Shown piece after piece: positions 22,959-36,076 of a stretch of 64,000 nucleotides of DNA. The position numbers and the translations under genes are program-made. Each line of letters starts with the position of its first letter. The first letter of the stretch is position 1. The stretch is from assembly GCA_965153355.1 (NCBI GenBank), contig OZ231126.1:67456001-67520000 (forward strand), in the 5' to 3' direction. This DNA comes from Flaccisagitta enflata. Taxonomy: Eukaryota > Chaetognatha > Sagittoidea > Aphragmophora. Below the pieces are notes generated by a model that was not told where the DNA came from, did not search any database, and saw nothing but the letters and a program-made list of their open reading frames with translations.

Positions 22959-23590
22959 CTGCACACAGTCGCCCAGAGCTTGACGCCAGTTGACCTGAAA
23001 TGATCGCCATCAACTTCAGTGGTTCCCTGACCCTGATGGTGCATAGATTACATTTCTAGAAGAAATGAAATCTGTTTTGGGGCGCTTTTTAAGATATCTA
23101 AAAAAATAGTACTATTTTACTATATTTTTTACCATAACTCTTTGTGATGAATTTTTTTGATAATTCTGACTGCAGATTTCATCTCAGATAATAGTTTCCG
23201 GTTTGTTTGATATGTCACACTATATACTTTTGCAAAAGAAATAAAAAGTTAAATTTTGCTATTTAACATTGTTTTATATAGTAATGTGACCAAAAAATAA
23301 GCATTTATTTCTTTTGCAAAAGTATATAGTGTGAGGTATCAAACGAACCGGAAACTATCATCTGAGATCAAATCCGCAGTCAAAATTATCAAAAAAATTT
23401 ATCATAAAGAGTTATGGTAAAAAATATAGTAAAATAATACTATTTTTTTAGATATCTTTAAAAGCGCCCCAAAATAGATTTCAATTTTTCTAGAAATGTA
23501 ATCTATGCACCATCAGGGTCAGGGAACCACTGAAGTTGATGGCGATCATTTCAGGTCAACTGGCGTCAAGCTCTGGGCTACTGTGTGCAG
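22959..23590. mobile_element. Near-perfect foldback element (TIR CTGCACACAGT)
   Basis: Two ~300-bp arms are close inverted copies. Terminal parts include CCCAGAGCTTGACGCCAGTT, GACCTGAAATGATCGCCATC and TTCAGTGGTTCCCTGACC. Near the centre is TCACACTATATACTTTTGCA. The high arm identity suggests a recent element or arm homogenisation. No target duplication is clear and no reading frame is carried. Confidence 0.85.
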
Positions 23591-23848
23591 CAAGTTTCAA
23601 CCAATTCTAGTTCAAGAAAGCTGTGTATTTACTCGTAGGGTTAGTCAGAAGTGAGCCAGTTCTGAAAAATACCCAAAAATTGAAAAAATTCTGTGGAATC
23701 TTTGATGCCACTTTTTTTACAGGAAGAAAGTTGGAAAGTAATGACAAAAACTTTTTTGAGGGGGTCCTGTGTCCTAATTGATGAGAAAAAACAAAAAAGT
23801 CATGACGAGATTGAAAACAGCTTTATTAAAGAGAGAATTTCCTAAAAA

Positions 23849-24665
23849 AGGTTCAAGGCAGTTTCTCCTATAAACCGGCCTGGCCAAAATCAAGCGCATG
23901 ATTGAGTTAACATTGAAAAAAATGATATGATTCACTGATAGTAGCATCTATCAGCTTAAAATTTTGGTTAAAGGCTCAGAATTTGATACTCTTTCAAGTC
24001 ATACTGAAAAAATCACTTAAAGTCTTGAACTGTGTTCAATTATATAAATTTTTGTGAAAAACAGTGTGACATAGTGTAACAAGGTGTTAACTTGATAGGA
24101 CACTTTCTTAAAAAATCAATATCTCTGGCTAAAAATGACATGAAGTTCTGAAATTTGGCATATAACCTGGGTTATGCCTTTACTAAACAGGGGAAAAAAA
24201 GAAATTTTACATCATAGTTAAAAATATGCTTTTCCATGTATTGCATATTACTATATCAAGATGAGATATTTTATCATTTTCAACAAATCAACTATCAATG
24301 AAATTCTTGCATAGTAAATGTCCACCAGTCACCATCAAATTTATGATTCTGCTTTAAGGATGGCAATGGTACAAAAATGACCTTTCGTTAGTAAGGCTTG
24401 ACAATTTTTTGATGTTTTTATTGTGATAGATAGAAGCGTGACACAAGTGTGACAGGGAAAATAGGCTGTTTTAGCTCTACTATTGGCCACCTAACCTATC
24501 AAAATCTTGAGTTTGAAGGATGTATGTTTGGCACTTTGTCCCAAGGGATGTCTAAGAACAGCTTTCATCATCAACAGAATAATTGGTGGAAGAAAACAGT
24601 GTTTTTATTGCCGCCAAATCATGTTTTTCAGCCGGCCCACTTTATAGGAGAAATTGCCTCAACCT
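23849..24665. mobile_element. Inverted-repeat element (TIR GGCARTTTCTCCTATAAA)
   Basis: GGCAGTTTCTCCTATAAACC at 23857 matches the complement of CTTTATAGGAGAAATTGCC near 24640. The interior arms are weakly matched. AT-rich. The open frame at 24449-24667 is within it and is not supported as a gene. Confidence 0.6.
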
Positions 24666-25034
24666 AATTTGTATAGGAAAATAAACAGGACTAGTTAAAA
24701 AATTGCTCGGCTTCGCACGGCTCAAAACCTACGAAAAAGTACTCTCTGATGTCTCCTGATTATGGCCATATACCTCTCATGATGTGCAGCGGGGTGGAAG
24801 ATGGCTTTTTTTGATCAAAAGTTTGATACCTCAATGAAAATGTGAAAAAGAGATAGAGATAGCTACATATAAATTAAAGGGAAAAGAGAGAGAGAGAATG
24901 GAAAAACACAGTTTGATAGTTGGGTTCATCTCCCATTGCCTTTGCATCGATGGATGCGTCAATCCATAAGCAAATTGCAATCTGTTTAACCATCCTGCAT
25001 CTATGTGTCTGTCTGTCTTTTTGTCTGTCTTTAT

Positions 25035-25245
25035 GATACTGTCTGTCTGTCTGTCTGTCTGTCTGTGTGTTTGCCTGTCTGTCATTAGCATACGGTCTCA
25101 AAAAGTTTTTTGCTGCTGAGGCAGTATCTATCATCTTGCTTCGTGTTTCTTCTCTTTCGTTTTTCTTCTTTTTCTTTTTCTTTTCTTTTTTTTTCTTTTT
25201 CTTTTTCTTTTTCTTTTTCTTTTTCTTTTTCTTTTTCTTTTTTTA
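25035..25245. repeat. (CTGT)n and (CTTTTT)n tracts
   Basis: CTGT units at 25040-25083, then CTTTTT units at 25160-25245, with ~75 bp of ordinary sequence between. Confidence 0.85.
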
Positions 25246-25330
25246 AATTTTTTTCTCTAAACAGGCTATCCTCATAATGGTTGATTGTAAGCAACCCCCC
25301 CTTCAACTCCCATCTTTCTGTATCATTTGC

Positions 25331-25488
<158 letters not shown>

Positions 25489-25742
25489 CTCCGGCATCGA
25501 GTTTGACCATTTTTTCTTAAAATATGAACAAGAAAAAGAAAAGAATGACCTAATATTAGGTTTCTTACATTTTGCACCTCCGCTTTCTCTTTCTACGTGT
25601 TCCCCCTTAAAAGAAATGATCTCCTTCTGCTTCTTCTAAGGCCTGTCTTTCTCATTTGCCTTCTTCTTCTTCTTCTTCTTCTTCCCTTGTATCCTCATCC
25701 TTATCTTTCTTATCGTTTTTCTTCTTTTACAATACAACTGAT

Positions 25743-25823
<81 letters not shown>

Positions 25824-25862
25824 ACTACTGTCGTTGTTATTATTACTTTTGTTGTTGTTATT
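25743..25862. repeat. (GTT)n microsatellite
   Basis: About 38 GTT units with GAT and ACT interruptions. Confidence 0.93.
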
Positions 25863-26255
25863 GGTGTTTGTCATCTTCCAAGTCATTTTGTCCTCACTGG
25901 CTGATAGAATGAGCCGACGCACTGTTTCACCAAATTGACATTTCTTTACCTCATAAGGCCAATGGTGGTTTTCGCAAAAATACATCCTTAGAAACACTCT
26001 ATAAAAACAATTCATAACATATTCTATGTATATAAGTTGTTCATCAGTTGTTTATTTATTACTTTTTTTTCTTTCAATGCAATGTACAACCTCCCAAAAA
26101 GCCTCATGCGTCGAAAATAACAGATTGGCAGCACTGTGCATTCGTTCGGTGGAGATTCCCAACTTCCCCATAAGAAAATGAAAACCCTGTTTCTCTTGAA
26201 TCTGCCAAAAAGTCGAAGAGTGACTTTGACTTTTATCCTGATAATGCTTATGTCC

Positions 26256-26545
26256 TACAGGGTTGACAATGGGGTATGGCTGCTCTGTGAATAGAAAATT
26301 CTCTTAAATACACCAAATCAAATTCGCTCAATTTATTCAGTTGCCGGAATTTGTCTAGTGGTTAATTCACTTAACTTCAGGTTTGGTATCATCAGTTTAT
26401 TCTAAGGTTCCAGGTTCAAATCCCAGACATGTTTCGCAAATCAAGCAAATAGATGAAGCTGAAGTTCTGCAAAAAAAAGTGATTGTTCCTAGAGTTTTTT
26501 TCTTAAGGTAAGCCGTAGAGGGATGCCATGCCCCATTGTCAACCC
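26256..26545. mobile_element. Short inverted-repeat element enclosing a tRNA-like segment
   Basis: AGGGTTGACAATGGGGTATG on the left is matched by CATGCCCCATTGTCAACCCC on the right. Between them lies the A-box/B-box-like segment described separately. Confidence 0.6.
26342..26435 (+). other. tRNA-like sequence with Pol III box motifs
   Basis: TGTCTAGTGGTTAATTCAC resembles a tRNA A box with D loop, and GGTTCCAGGTTCAAATCCC fits the B-box consensus GGTTCRAANCC. The spacing (~45 bp) suits an internal Pol III promoter. A full cloverleaf cannot be formed, so this is a tRNA pseudogene or SINE head rather than a working tRNA. Confidence 0.45.
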
Positions 26546-26999
26546 CTTGGCGTCTATACATCACACCTGTAAAATATCAGTCCTCTCACTATATGAGCTC
26601 CCCCGCATTTCCAAGTTTAGACGACATCTACAGAGTATAATCCGCTTCTTTCACCATTTCTCAATCCTTTCTTTCATCCGGTCTCTCCTCTTTTCAATCA
26701 CTTTCTTCCTCGCCTACATCTCCTTCCGCTTATCTTTTACACTTCTTCTTCTTCTCTTTCTCATTCTTTTTCTCATTTTTCCCTCCTCTTCTTTTTCTTG
26801 AAGAAGAAGCATCTTCGATTATTTCTTCTTCTCTTTCATATCTATTGCTTCCTCTCTGTTTTCCTCTATTTTCCACTCTTTCTTCTTTTCTTTCTTCATC
26901 TCTTTCTTATCTATTTCTTCCTCTATTTCTTCCTCTCTTTCTTCCTCTCTTCCAGTCTTCTTCTTTTTCGTCCTCTCTTTCTTCCTCTATCTTTTCCTC

Positions 27000-27125
27000 T
27001 CTTTTTCTTTTTCTGTTTCTGTATCTGTTTCTGTTTCTGTTTCTGTTTCTGTTTCTTTTTCTTTTTCTTTTTCTTTTTCTTTTTCTTTTTCTTCTTCTTC
27101 CTCTTCTTCTTCTTCTTTCTCCTGT
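27000..27125. repeat. (CTGTTT)n / (CTTTTT)n tract
   Basis: Hexanucleotide pyrimidine units inside a wider T/C-rich region (26640-27125). Confidence 0.88.
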
Positions 27126-27378
27126 CACTTTTCTCTTCATTAAATTCATAAGATTCATGCACCAGCTGCGACGTTTCCGTAATCATCATGCGTGGATCAA
27201 AGCGGAAATCACGTCATAACGCTTCCATGACAGCCGATGGCCCGACGCCATCTGTGCATGGAGACTAGACTACCATCAGAGTCTGACAGGCCGTGGCGCA
27301 ATTTGATGTGGCTGACATAGTCTAGCGTCGCGCAAGTGAGTTGGGCGTGGCGTTTAGAGGGTAAGGCGCGGCCACCTA

Positions 27379-27947
27379 CAGGGTGTATCATGCCAAATTA
27401 GATATAAGAAATCGATGGCATTCTGCTTCTAAAAGTGCAAAAAAATTTTTTTGAAAAAAGATTCAAAGAGCACATGAGCTCCGGTTTTTTTGTGTAAAAA
27501 TTTCATGGGTCTGGGTCAAATATTGTAGCCACAATATCAATTTGAAATAAATTGAGCATTTAGAGGAAAACACTTTGAGTATGATTTTGATTCTGAAAGT
27601 TTTTTTTGAATTGCTCTCATTTCTAAACGACTTAAGTTACAGATGCCAGATTGCTCGCAAATTAAAGCTTATCAAATTGTCTTTAATTTGAGAGCAATCT
27701 GGCAAATGTGGCTCAAGCCGATTAGAAATGAGAGCAATTCAAAAAAAAGCTTTCAGCATCACAATCATATCCAAAAAGCTACTCCTCTTGATGCTCAGTT
27801 CACTTCAAATTAATGTTGTGGCTAGAATATTTGACCCAGACTCAAAAAATTTGTACACAAAAAACCGGAGCTTGTATGCTCTTAGAATCACTTTTAGAAA
27901 CAGAATGCCATCGTTTTCTTATATCTAATTTGGCATGATACACCCTG
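27379..27947. mobile_element. Foldback element with TA target duplication (TIR CAGGGTGTATCATGCC)
   Basis: Termini CAGGGTGTATCATGCCAAAT and complement, flanked by TA (27377-27378, 27948-27949). The arms pair across ~250 bp. The centre holds ATTGCTCTCATTTCTAAACG and its inverted partner, the core motif shared with other foldbacks. The first seven TIR bases equal those of the 12225 element. No transposase frame. Confidence 0.88.
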
Positions 27948-28325
27948 TAAAAGTAGAATTTCAAAGCCAATATTGACTTCAATAGAAGTCTGAGACAGTC
28001 CCACAACATGATCTGCTCGTAGAATGTTAATCTTATTGCTTTTTGTCATTTAGGTACAGGCTAATGCTTTCCTTCTTGATTCATTTCGTTTCTGCTTGAT
28101 ATCTATTTCTTCTGTCCATCAGAATGTCAATATGCACATACAAAATAGCGTCCTGATTTTTTTGTTCTTTGTTAGCACTGTGAATGAAAAGGGAAAGAGC
28201 TTCAGGACTGATCAAAAGATAATACCGCTGATCGGCACTTCTCACTGACTGCTCATTCTTTTTCTCTCTCTCTCTCTCATTGTTATCAGCAAAGGCCCAT
28301 GTCATCGATCATAACTGGAGGCTGA

Positions 28326-28606
28326 GGGCGCGTCTCTAGTCGAAGATAACCGCGTTCTGAGAGGGCCACTTGGTCGCTCGCTACGTTCGTTCGCTTGCAC
28401 CGCTCACTCCCCTCACTCACCTCGCAGCGCTCCGCTTTACCACGCTTGCTTCGCTATGCTTGCTCCGCTTCGCTCGTCCAATTCGTTCAAAGGCTTGCTC
28501 ACTAACTTCGCCCACTTCCTCACGAGACGGTGAAATTCATGTGTGTTCACGCTGTAAACGCGTTCAATGGGAACAAACACGCTTTTACCCGTCACTAGAA
28601 ACACGC
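28326..28606 (-). mobile_element. 270-bp GGGCGTGTTTC element
   Basis: Plus strand from GGGCGCGTCTCTAGTCG to GTCACTAGAAACACGCCC, with internal TCGCTACGTTCGTTCGCTTG and TTCACGCTGTAAACGCGTTC. Uninterrupted, unlike the copy at 6478. Confidence 0.8.
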
Positions 28607-28712
28607 CCTGGCTGGCGGATGAAGATGTCGCCGGTCGCCCGCCGTCAACCGTCAGCTGCGTGTTTACAAGCCAATCCAACCGCGTTTTATGAGCGCCAAA
28701 GGCATCAACAAC

Positions 28713-28855
28713 GACAAAAGCAGCATCTACAACAACGACGCCATCAACAACAACAATGCCATCAACAACAACAATGCCATCAACAACAACAATGCCATCA
28801 ACAACAACAATGCCATCAACAACAACAATGCCATCAACAACAACAATGCCATCCT
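28713..28855. repeat. 18-bp minisatellite (ATCAACAACAACAATGCC), ~7 copies
   Basis: Almost perfect 18-bp units. Frames read as Gln/His/Cys or Thr/Met/Pro/Ser repeats and are not supported as protein. Confidence 0.93.
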
Positions 28856-28923
28856 TTAAGTCTCATTGTTATGGGAGAATGAAAAGACGCAGGAAGGAGC
28901 TGACGGGAATGGAGAAAATAAAG

Positions 28924-29142
<219 letters not shown>

Positions 29143-29904
29143 TAATGTTTGTACGGACGGACAGACAGACGGACAGACGGACGGACGGACGGACGGAAAG
29201 ACGTTATTAATGACATGAAAATGCTCCATGACTATGTTGCGGAGGATGACCACCATGTTTTTTAGTCGAGAATTCCAATCAACTGGGCTGGACTGGTGGT
29301 TAGTCAGCCCAGGCAAAGGGGTGAGGGCAGATTGCCAATCGAACGAATGGGTGGGGGACACAGCACTGGACTGTCTAACCACAGCCAACAAAATTAGCCA
29401 CAATTTCCTCTCATAGAGACACATGTACGTCCAACTGCAAGTTTTTGAGCGCGTCAAGATTATGAGTCAAGGTGCACAAGAAGAGGCAGTTTTCACGGTC
29501 AAATCATATTTAAGAAAATAATTGAAATGATGAATTCATAATTTTCCAAAAAGAAATCATATTTTTAGTACAAATTATTTATTCATTTGCATTGAGAATC
29601 ATTTGTGTTCGAAATCGGGTTGAAAAATAATGAAAAAAGAAAAGAAAATTAACCTCCATTCCTTGACTTGTCTTACGTGAAATTCTCAATCTGTTTCTGA
29701 ATGCAAAAATTTCCATTTTTAAAAACATGGCCCTATTCTAAAGACATATAAAAAGGGGCCAAGAATTTCACGCAAAATGACTTTCCAAATTTGCTGTTCC
29801 TGTACACGCCACGGGGGAGGCTTTCATAGGTTAAGGAAAATGCTCGGTCATGACGGTGACTGGTTTGGGCTTCATGAAGGTCTACTCTATCACTTCATAG
29901 CACA

Positions 29905-30335
29905 GAGAAAAAAAATTGGCTTCAAATTTTGTTTTAAATCAATAAAATGTTTAACATTTTCTATGTTTCGCTAGATAAGTTGAATGGTTGAAGCCCATCA
30001 ATAATTTTTGTGAAAGAATCGTATTCCTTGAAAAATTTCTATTCATTTTATAGGTCGCACTATATGCTTTCATCAGGAAACAAAAAAGTTCAATTTTGTA
30101 TTACATCACCATTGGTTGTATTATTAGTAATGTTGTTGTCATATGTTGAAAGAAAATTTGACTTGTTTTCTTTTTGTACTATATAGTGCGACCTATCAAA
30201 CTATTGGAAATTTAACCAGGAATTTGAATCTTTACTCAAGATTTTAATGTGAAAAGACGCATGGCAAAAAACATGGTTGTAGAACCATATTTTGTTGATT
30301 TTTAATAAATTTTGAAGCGAATTTCTTTTTATTCT
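29905..30335. mobile_element. Inverted-repeat element sharing a core with 22959-23590
   Basis: TAGGTCGCACTATATGC at ~30050 pairs with TATAGTGCGACCTATCAAAC at ~30185, and outer parts (TTGGCTTCAAATTTTGTTTT with its partner near 30310) also match inverted. The core TCGCACTATAT resembles TCACACTATATAC of the 22959 element. Confidence 0.6.
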
Positions 30336-30583
30336 TTTGGAAACAGATAGAGAAAGTCTTCCTTATGGGAAAACCAATGGCCATCGAGACCGAGTATTTA
30401 ATACAGCCTGCAGAGGTTTACCCCGTGGCGTGTGTACACTGCAACATAAGAAAAGATTTTAAAAGAAGAAGAATAAGCTGTACCAGACTTGATTCATCAT
30501 TATCATCGAGAAAGAAACTGCCATTTCCGCAGAGAACGACCAAACGAGGGTTATGAATCTTAAACCTTCTTCATTTTCCAGCT

Positions 30584-30796
30584 CGGGTGCGAGCTGCATT
30601 GTTAGAACAAGATGGGAGCAAACCAGTCATGAATGGTTTATTGGCTGAGCATCAAAGTGGAGGAAAATCAGAAATGAAAAAAAAAGAAGTATTTATTCGT
30701 TTATGTGACCAAACCTTACCATATGCCGGCTATACTGGGCAATTGGGCATTTGGAATATGTTACTTAAATTAAAGCAAGGATGGAAAAACAGCTAG
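30584..30796 (+). CDS. Candidate terminal exon
   Basis: A strong acceptor TTCTTCATTTTCCAG ends near 30591 and is followed by an open frame to the TAG at 30796. Residues include RAALLEQDGSKPVMNGLLAE, KKKEVFIRLCDQTLPYAGYT and a basic end LKQGWKNS. Residue variety and the acceptor argue for a true last exon of an otherwise unseen gene. A possible upstream coding piece is at 30365-30410, before a GTTTAC donor-like site. No family recognised. Confidence 0.45.
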   Translation, partial: RVRAALLEQDGSKPVMNGLLAEHQSGGKSEMKKKEVFIRLCDQTLPYAGYTGQLGIWNMLLKLKQGWKNS

Positions 30797-30893
30797 CGAA
30801 GAAAACAGGTAAACCAAGCATTTGGGTAGAGATTTCCATCTTTCACTACGGTTTCTGGATAAAAACCATGGTAGAATGATATATGCAGATAGA

Positions 30894-31562
30894 TAACTAT
30901 GGCAAAATAAAAAAAGACAATAATTTTCAAAATGATATTGTGAGCTCATTTTTCAGAGCAGCTTTATAATTTTTTAGACTATGATAGTTAGTCAAATTTG
31001 CTACCTAGTAAAAAAATCAGATCTTGAAAAAGTTAATTTTTGCGCCCCAAGCATTGAGTTTTGCAAAATTTGTCAATTGAACCATCGCCAAAAAGGTTTC
31101 AATGTAGATCCAACTTTGAAAATTTACTCTGAGCTCAAGTTTTAGAGCGAGATCAATATTTCTGAGATGGTGATAGCAGGTCAAATTTCTGACACAGAAA
31201 AAAATCAGAATTCAAAAAAGTGTATTTTTGTACCTTCTATATAAATTCTTGTAAAATCTGTCAAAACTGGATATCAATACTAGAGTTTTTATTGGAGATC
31301 TATTCACAAAAATTTATGATATTGGTGCAAAAATACACTTTTTTGAGTTCTGATTTTTTTGCTGTGTCAAAAACTTGTCAAACCATCACCACCTGAAAAA
31401 AATGTGAAGCTACTAAAAAGAATGAACATTTGAAATCATCTCTAGATAAATGTTTTTTATATTGACCATCCAACTTGATCCGATTTTAAAAAAAATGATG
31501 TTGCAGCTACCAATAAAGGCGGCTAATCGCCGTAGGAAAAAAGTCGTAAATGCTGGGAGAAA

Positions 31563-31659
<97 letters not shown>

Positions 31660-32771
31660 GGAGAGAGAGAGAATGAGAGAGAGAGAGAATAAGAGAGAGA
31701 AAATGAGAAAGAGAGAATGAGAGAGAGAATGAAAGAGAGAGAATGAAAGAGAGAAAATGAGAGAGAGAGAATGAGAGAGAGAGAATGAGAGAGAGAGAAT
31801 GAGAGAGAGAGAATAAGAGAGAGAGAATGAGAGAGAAAGAAGAGAGAGAGAACGAGAGACAAGAGAGAGACAAGAGAGAGAGCGACAAGAGAGACAAGAG
31901 AGAGAGACAGAGAGAAAGACAGAAAGAGAGACAGAAAGAGAGAGAGACAGAGAGAGACAGAGACAGAGACAGAAAGACAGAGACAGAGAGAGAGAGAGAC
32001 ACACATACACACACACACACACAGACAGCCAGTCAGACAGACGGACAGACAGACATGAGTATGAGCAAGCAGGGTAAAATGCAAGTGATTTGAATGCTAG
32101 TGTCATTTTGACTCTTTTTTCATGTTACATAGGGCCAAAAATTAGGATCAATAAAAAATATTGATCTTTGAGAAAAAAAGGAAAAATGCGAAAAAATAAA
32201 AAAAAGATTAAAAAAATCATAGCTCCAAAACTATTGATTGCACAGAATTCTGCTTGGTGTCATCTGAAAGAGGAGAATTAGCTCTTTCTTAGCTGTTAAT
32301 TTCATACGTAGTCCCATTCGGCCCGAAGAGCAGGCCAACTTTCCCAAACGCCTCATGCGAAAAAGGGAAAATCCAATTCCGCCGTAGGTCTCAAAAAGCC
32401 GAAGGTATTCTTCGACTTTTTTCCAAACAAAAATAAACTTTTTTGAGTTCTAATTGTTTCACAGTGTCAGAAATTTGACATGCTATTACCATCTTAAAAA
32501 TTTTGATCTTGCTCTAAAAATTGAGCTCACAATTAATTTTCAAAGTTAGATCTAAACTGAAACTGAAACCAACTTGGCGATTGTTCAATAGACAAATTTT
32601 GCAAAAATTAATGCTATGGGCGCAAAAATCAATTTTTTCAAGATCTGATTTTTTTGCTAGGTAGCAAATTTGACAAACTATCGTGGTCTAGAAAATTATA
32701 AAGCTGCTCTAAAAAATGAGCTCACAATATCATTTTGAAAATTACTGTCTGTTTTTTATTTTGCCATAGTT
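30894..32771. mobile_element. Long foldback element (arms ~340 bp) with nested repeats
   Basis: The left arm from TAACTATGGCAAAATAAAAA through GAGCTCATTTTTCAGAGC and CTACCTAGTAAAAAAATCAG is repeated inverted at 32434-32771. The interior between the arms contains a second element (31500-32428) with a (GA)n run. No transposase frame. A fragment TAACTATGGCAAAA also occurs at 60248. Confidence 0.78.
31500..32428. mobile_element. GA-bearing element with GGAAAAAAGTCG ends (copy 1)
   Basis: Order: ACCAATAAAGGCGGCTAATC, GCCGTAGGAAAAAAGTCG, a GA/GAAT satellite (31566-32000), GACGGACAGACAGAC, then a module with ATCATAGCTCCAAAAC, ATTCTGCTTGGTGTCATCTG and CT(T)CATGCG, ending CCGAAGGTATTCTTCGAC then TTTTTTCC. 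Copy 2 at 49782-50488 has the same parts in the same order. Confidence 0.7.
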
Positions 32772-32989
32772 AGATAGAAAGATAGATAGTTAGATAGGAC
32801 GGCAAATTTTTGAAGGAAAATGAAGTGTTTCACCATACTTTTTGCATCATTATCAGGACAATAATGAAGCTGGAATGCTTTCAGCGGACAAATTGTCTCT
32901 TAATATACTTGGTGCACAAAATTTTATCATATTCTGACCTAAAATGTAATTTGAACTATGCAATTCACATGAAAATAAGGAGGAAAATG

Positions 32990-33180
32990 ATGATTTTTAG
33001 TGAATTTCTGCTTACATTTTTTTCTATTTTCTTAGGTCGAAATTCTAAGAAAGCCACACACAGGGAAATTTTGCATTTTGAAAAACATAGTTCTCTCTGT
33101 AATTGATTTGGGAAGAGAACTATGTTCTTGGTTTTTGCATTTTTTCATTCCCTATGCAAATTTAGAATTTCGACCAGCCC
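32990..33180. repeat. Short inverted-repeat element (GGTCGAAATTCTAA)
   Basis: GGTCGAAATTCTAA at 33035 pairs with TTAGAATTTCGACC at ~33162, with an inner AACATAGTTCTCT / AGAGAACTATGTT pair. About 140 bp, possibly a small MITE. Confidence 0.55.
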
Positions 33181-33407
33181 CTTATCAGTGACCAAAAATA
33201 AAAAATGTAGAAATTTTTAATATTCTTTTTTAAGTATCATTAGCGAAACTTGGTCCTCTTGCTGAATAAATGCAAATTTTTCTTTAAAATACTATATCTG
33301 ACCCATCTCAGTCACTTTTATTCACTGGTTATTGCATTTTCATTCATTCATTTTTTCTATTTTGACCTTCTTTGAAACACAAATGTTGGCTTCGGAGGGA
33401 CGCCGTC

Positions 33408-33409
<2 letters not shown>

Positions 33410-33476
<67 letters not shown>

Positions 33477-33492
33477 AAGATAGATAGAAAGA
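33410..33492. repeat. (GATA)n microsatellite
   Basis: About 19 GATA units with GAAA interruptions near the end. Confidence 0.95.
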
Positions 33493-33845
33493 TTGTTAAG
33501 TGATTAGCTAAAGGAATATAGTTTAAGCAGTTACTGTTCTTTTCAAGACAGTTGATTCAACCCATCATGGGGTCAAGATGGTCTGTTTTCAAGTCAGTCC
33601 TGTTGCCAAAAATCTTAAATCCCTCCTAACCATTTGACTGAGTTTCTTCTTTGAAAAAAAAAGATTACGTCTATCTTTTAAGTCAATAGAACAAGAAGGC
33701 CGGATACATGGCCACAACATGTGCCAGTGTTTCTGATATCGTCAGATGTCCGTTATGTCAAGGGAGAACTGGTTGAATGGTTGACATATCATGAACCAAG
33801 AGTTTTCTTCAAAGTTAACGCATAAAGTTCGATGAGGGAAACTTT

Positions 33846-33900
33846 TTAGTCGCGGACACGCGACTCTACACCTTGCCGTGTCGGTCGGTAGGTCGTTCAG
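33846..33900 (-). mobile_element. Tetranucleotide-hairpin terminus
   Basis: TTTTAGTCGCGGACACGCGA, CTCTACACCTTGCCGTGTCG and a short GGTC/GGTA run. It is followed immediately by GC-hairpin satellite material. A partial 5' block AAGGCCGGATACATGGCC lies at 33697. Confidence 0.65.
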
Positions 33901-34044
33901 CAGCGGCGCAGAAGGAGGGACTTCCGGGACTTCCGTGGAAGTCCCTGTTGTCGGGACACCAAAGTTGTCGGGACACCAAGTAAAAATGGAAGAAATAGAA
34001 AGGAAGAAGAAAAAAAAAAGAAAAAAAAAGAAAAAACTAGTCAT

Positions 34045-34556
34045 CCAAGGATCGCACATGGTCAGCGGTACCCGATGCCCTGCTGGGAGTGATCCAGTGA
34101 AGAAGTGGAGTGAGAGCAGGGCAGCGGCCCCAAAGGGCCGATGTCCTGTAGAACACAGGGGGGAATTTCCATACGTCCTGAGGAGGCACATTTCTGGCAA
34201 TAGATGACTGATTCAGGCCAAAGAAGGCATATTTGAAGGCTCAGGGCAGAATTGAGGCTTTGAGAGTGGATTGAGGTTTGGAGGCAAATTTAGCCACAGA
34301 GGGCTGACTGATGCTGGAGGCCTCTGAAGTCTGGAGGCAGATCTGAGGTCTGTAGGTCAGATTTGAGGCGGGGTTGACGGAAGCCCCAGAAGGCTGATTT
34401 GAGGTCTGGAGGGCTAAATTTAGGGCTGGGAGGGCAAATTTGAGGCCTTGATGGGCAAGGGGGACGGACAAGACGGACGGGATCGACGGATCGGACGATG
34501 GAAATTCCCCCTCAGGCCTCAGGACATCGGCCCTTGGGGCCGCTGCCCAAAAAGAA
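34045..34556 (+). repeat. GC-hairpin satellite element E1
   Basis: GGTCAGCGGTACCCGATGCC, a 45-bp spacer, GCAGGGCAGCGGCCCCAAAG then GGCCGATG, an array of imperfect ~20-bp units (TTTGAGGTCTGGAGGG type, 34230-34465), and the inverted end ATCGGCCCTTGGGGCCGCTG then CCCAAAAAG. Not coding. Confidence 0.8.
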
Positions 34557-35322
<766 letters not shown>

Positions 35323-35984
35323 GAGACAGACAGACAGAAGGACAGACAGACAGATAGACAGACAGACAGACAGACAGATAGACTGCGACAGACAGAAAAA
35401 ATTAAAAATTTGAAAAAAGAGGAAAGAAAGTAAAAAAGAAGACATACTGAATAATATATTTGCATGCATTGTAGAAATTGACATGTCATGAAATACTCAC
35501 CTAGGTTATGTATTTGCATTCTCAAAATTCTGATTACCTTTACTCATTTAGTCATCCACCCTCAAAATCAAAGGTGCAAGAATCAATCTTCTTTTTCACA
35601 TATTTCAGTCAATGCTACAATTATCATAAAAGGTCTGAAGATAAAAAAGCAATTTATAAAGCAATCAAAATTCAGTGGTTTTCAAGCTTTAATTGCCTAA
35701 AAAGAGGGATGTAGCATGTAGTGGAGCGAATTGGGTAAAAGAGAAAAAATAGATATCAAGCTGTGGACTAGCTAAAAGAAGGGAAAAAAATCATATTCTC
35801 ACTTACCAGGTCTGATTAGGCTCAATCCCACTTATCTATGATCTCAAAGTAAACAAGAGTATCATAGTAGTAGCTATTTCTTGCTATTTTAAAACAAAAA
35901 CTATGTCATTTTTCTGTTGGGACACCAAATTTGTCGGACACTTGTTGGAGGGTGGAAGTCCCAAAAAATCCAGGTCTCCTACGC

Positions 35985-36076
35985 CGCTGTCGGTCAGTAT
36001 GTCGGTCGGTATGTCCGTCCGTCATATTTTCCCGCCCAACCGTCCGCGACTGTCTTGCCGTGTTCCCGGCCTTGTG
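35985..36076 (-). mobile_element. Decayed tetranucleotide-hairpin element
   Basis: GTCGGTCAGTATGTCGGTCG units followed by GCCCAACCGTCCGCGACTGT and GCCGTGTTCCCGGCCTTGT, the reversed 5' block. The terminal hairpin is not recognisable. Confidence 0.6.

Noticed and set aside
23849-24665. Gene for the open frame at 24449-24667
   Set aside because: It lies inside an inverted-repeat element, runs into its TIR, and lacks splice or start context.
26342-26435. Functional tRNA gene
   Set aside because: Acceptor and T stems do not pair properly, and no cloverleaf with a sensible anticodon arm could be drawn.
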